From contig DLOQ01000185.1 of assembly GCA_002479655.1 (NCBI GenBank), forward strand, positions 1,164-7,271: a stretch of DNA of 6,108 nucleotides, in the 5' to 3' direction. Every line of letters begins with the position of its first letter. The first letter of the stretch is position 1. A model generated the notes under the pieces. The model did no database searches. It was not told where the DNA came from and was given only the letters and a program-made list of their open reading frames with translations. This document shows, in pieces, positions 6,108 through 6,108 of this stretch. A program made the position numbers and the translations under genes. This DNA is from Lachnospiraceae bacterium UBA7480. Its GTDB lineage: Bacteria > Bacillota > Clostridia > Lachnospirales > Lachnospiraceae.

Positions 6108-6108
6108 G

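Noticed and set aside
1..6108. CRISPR array, insertion sequence, tRNA/rRNA or riboswitch
   Set aside because: No spaced repeats, transposase motifs, cloverleaf or rRNA-like sequence were seen. All but the last ~83 bases are coding on the minus strand.

Overview
This window is the downstream part of a single chemotaxis/two-component operon, all on the minus strand and read from high to low coordinates. Strong AGGAGG-type ribosome binding sites, tight gene spacing, mid-40s percent GC by eye, and the flavour of the CheA, CheR and MCP proteins point to a Clostridia-type Bacillota, most likely Lachnospiraceae. That taxonomic call is an inference from sequence character, not from a database search.

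Layout in order of transcription: (1) 6107-5858, the 3' end of a gene that starts outside the window, giving a helical C-terminal tail I do not recognise. (2) 5853-4789, a response regulator with a receiver domain and a degenerate HD-GYP domain, started by TTG. (3) 4725-2101, one 874-codon open frame whose first ~221 residues are CheR (receptor methyltransferase) and whose remainder is CheA (chemotaxis histidine kinase). They are joined in frame in the middle of a conserved motif of each. (4) 2073-1522, cheW. (5) 1519-84, a methyl-accepting chemotaxis protein gene split by a deletion of about 25 nt in its most conserved stretch. (6) 63-25, a hairpin terminator that closes the operon. No stretch longer than about 83 bases lacks a gene, and I see no promoter, so transcription must enter from beyond position 6108.

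In an intact version, the membrane MCP would control CheA through CheW. CheA would phosphorylate a receiver domain, probably that of the REC-HD protein, and CheR would methylate the MCP. As written, that circuit is broken at two certain points and perhaps a third. The MCP loses its signalling tip and reading frame. CheR loses its C-terminal part and CheA loses the half of its Hpt (P1) domain that carries the phospho-accepting histidine. The response regulator may have a one-base frameshift near its end, because the alternative frame runs on to an ATGA stop/start overlap with cheR. Either this is a decaying (or rewired) second chemotaxis locus, or the assembly carries errors here. Reads across 590-605 and 4050-4100 would decide. 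The most interesting object is the CheR-CheA chimera, but an artefact or an ordinary deletion is at least as likely as a new signalling protein.
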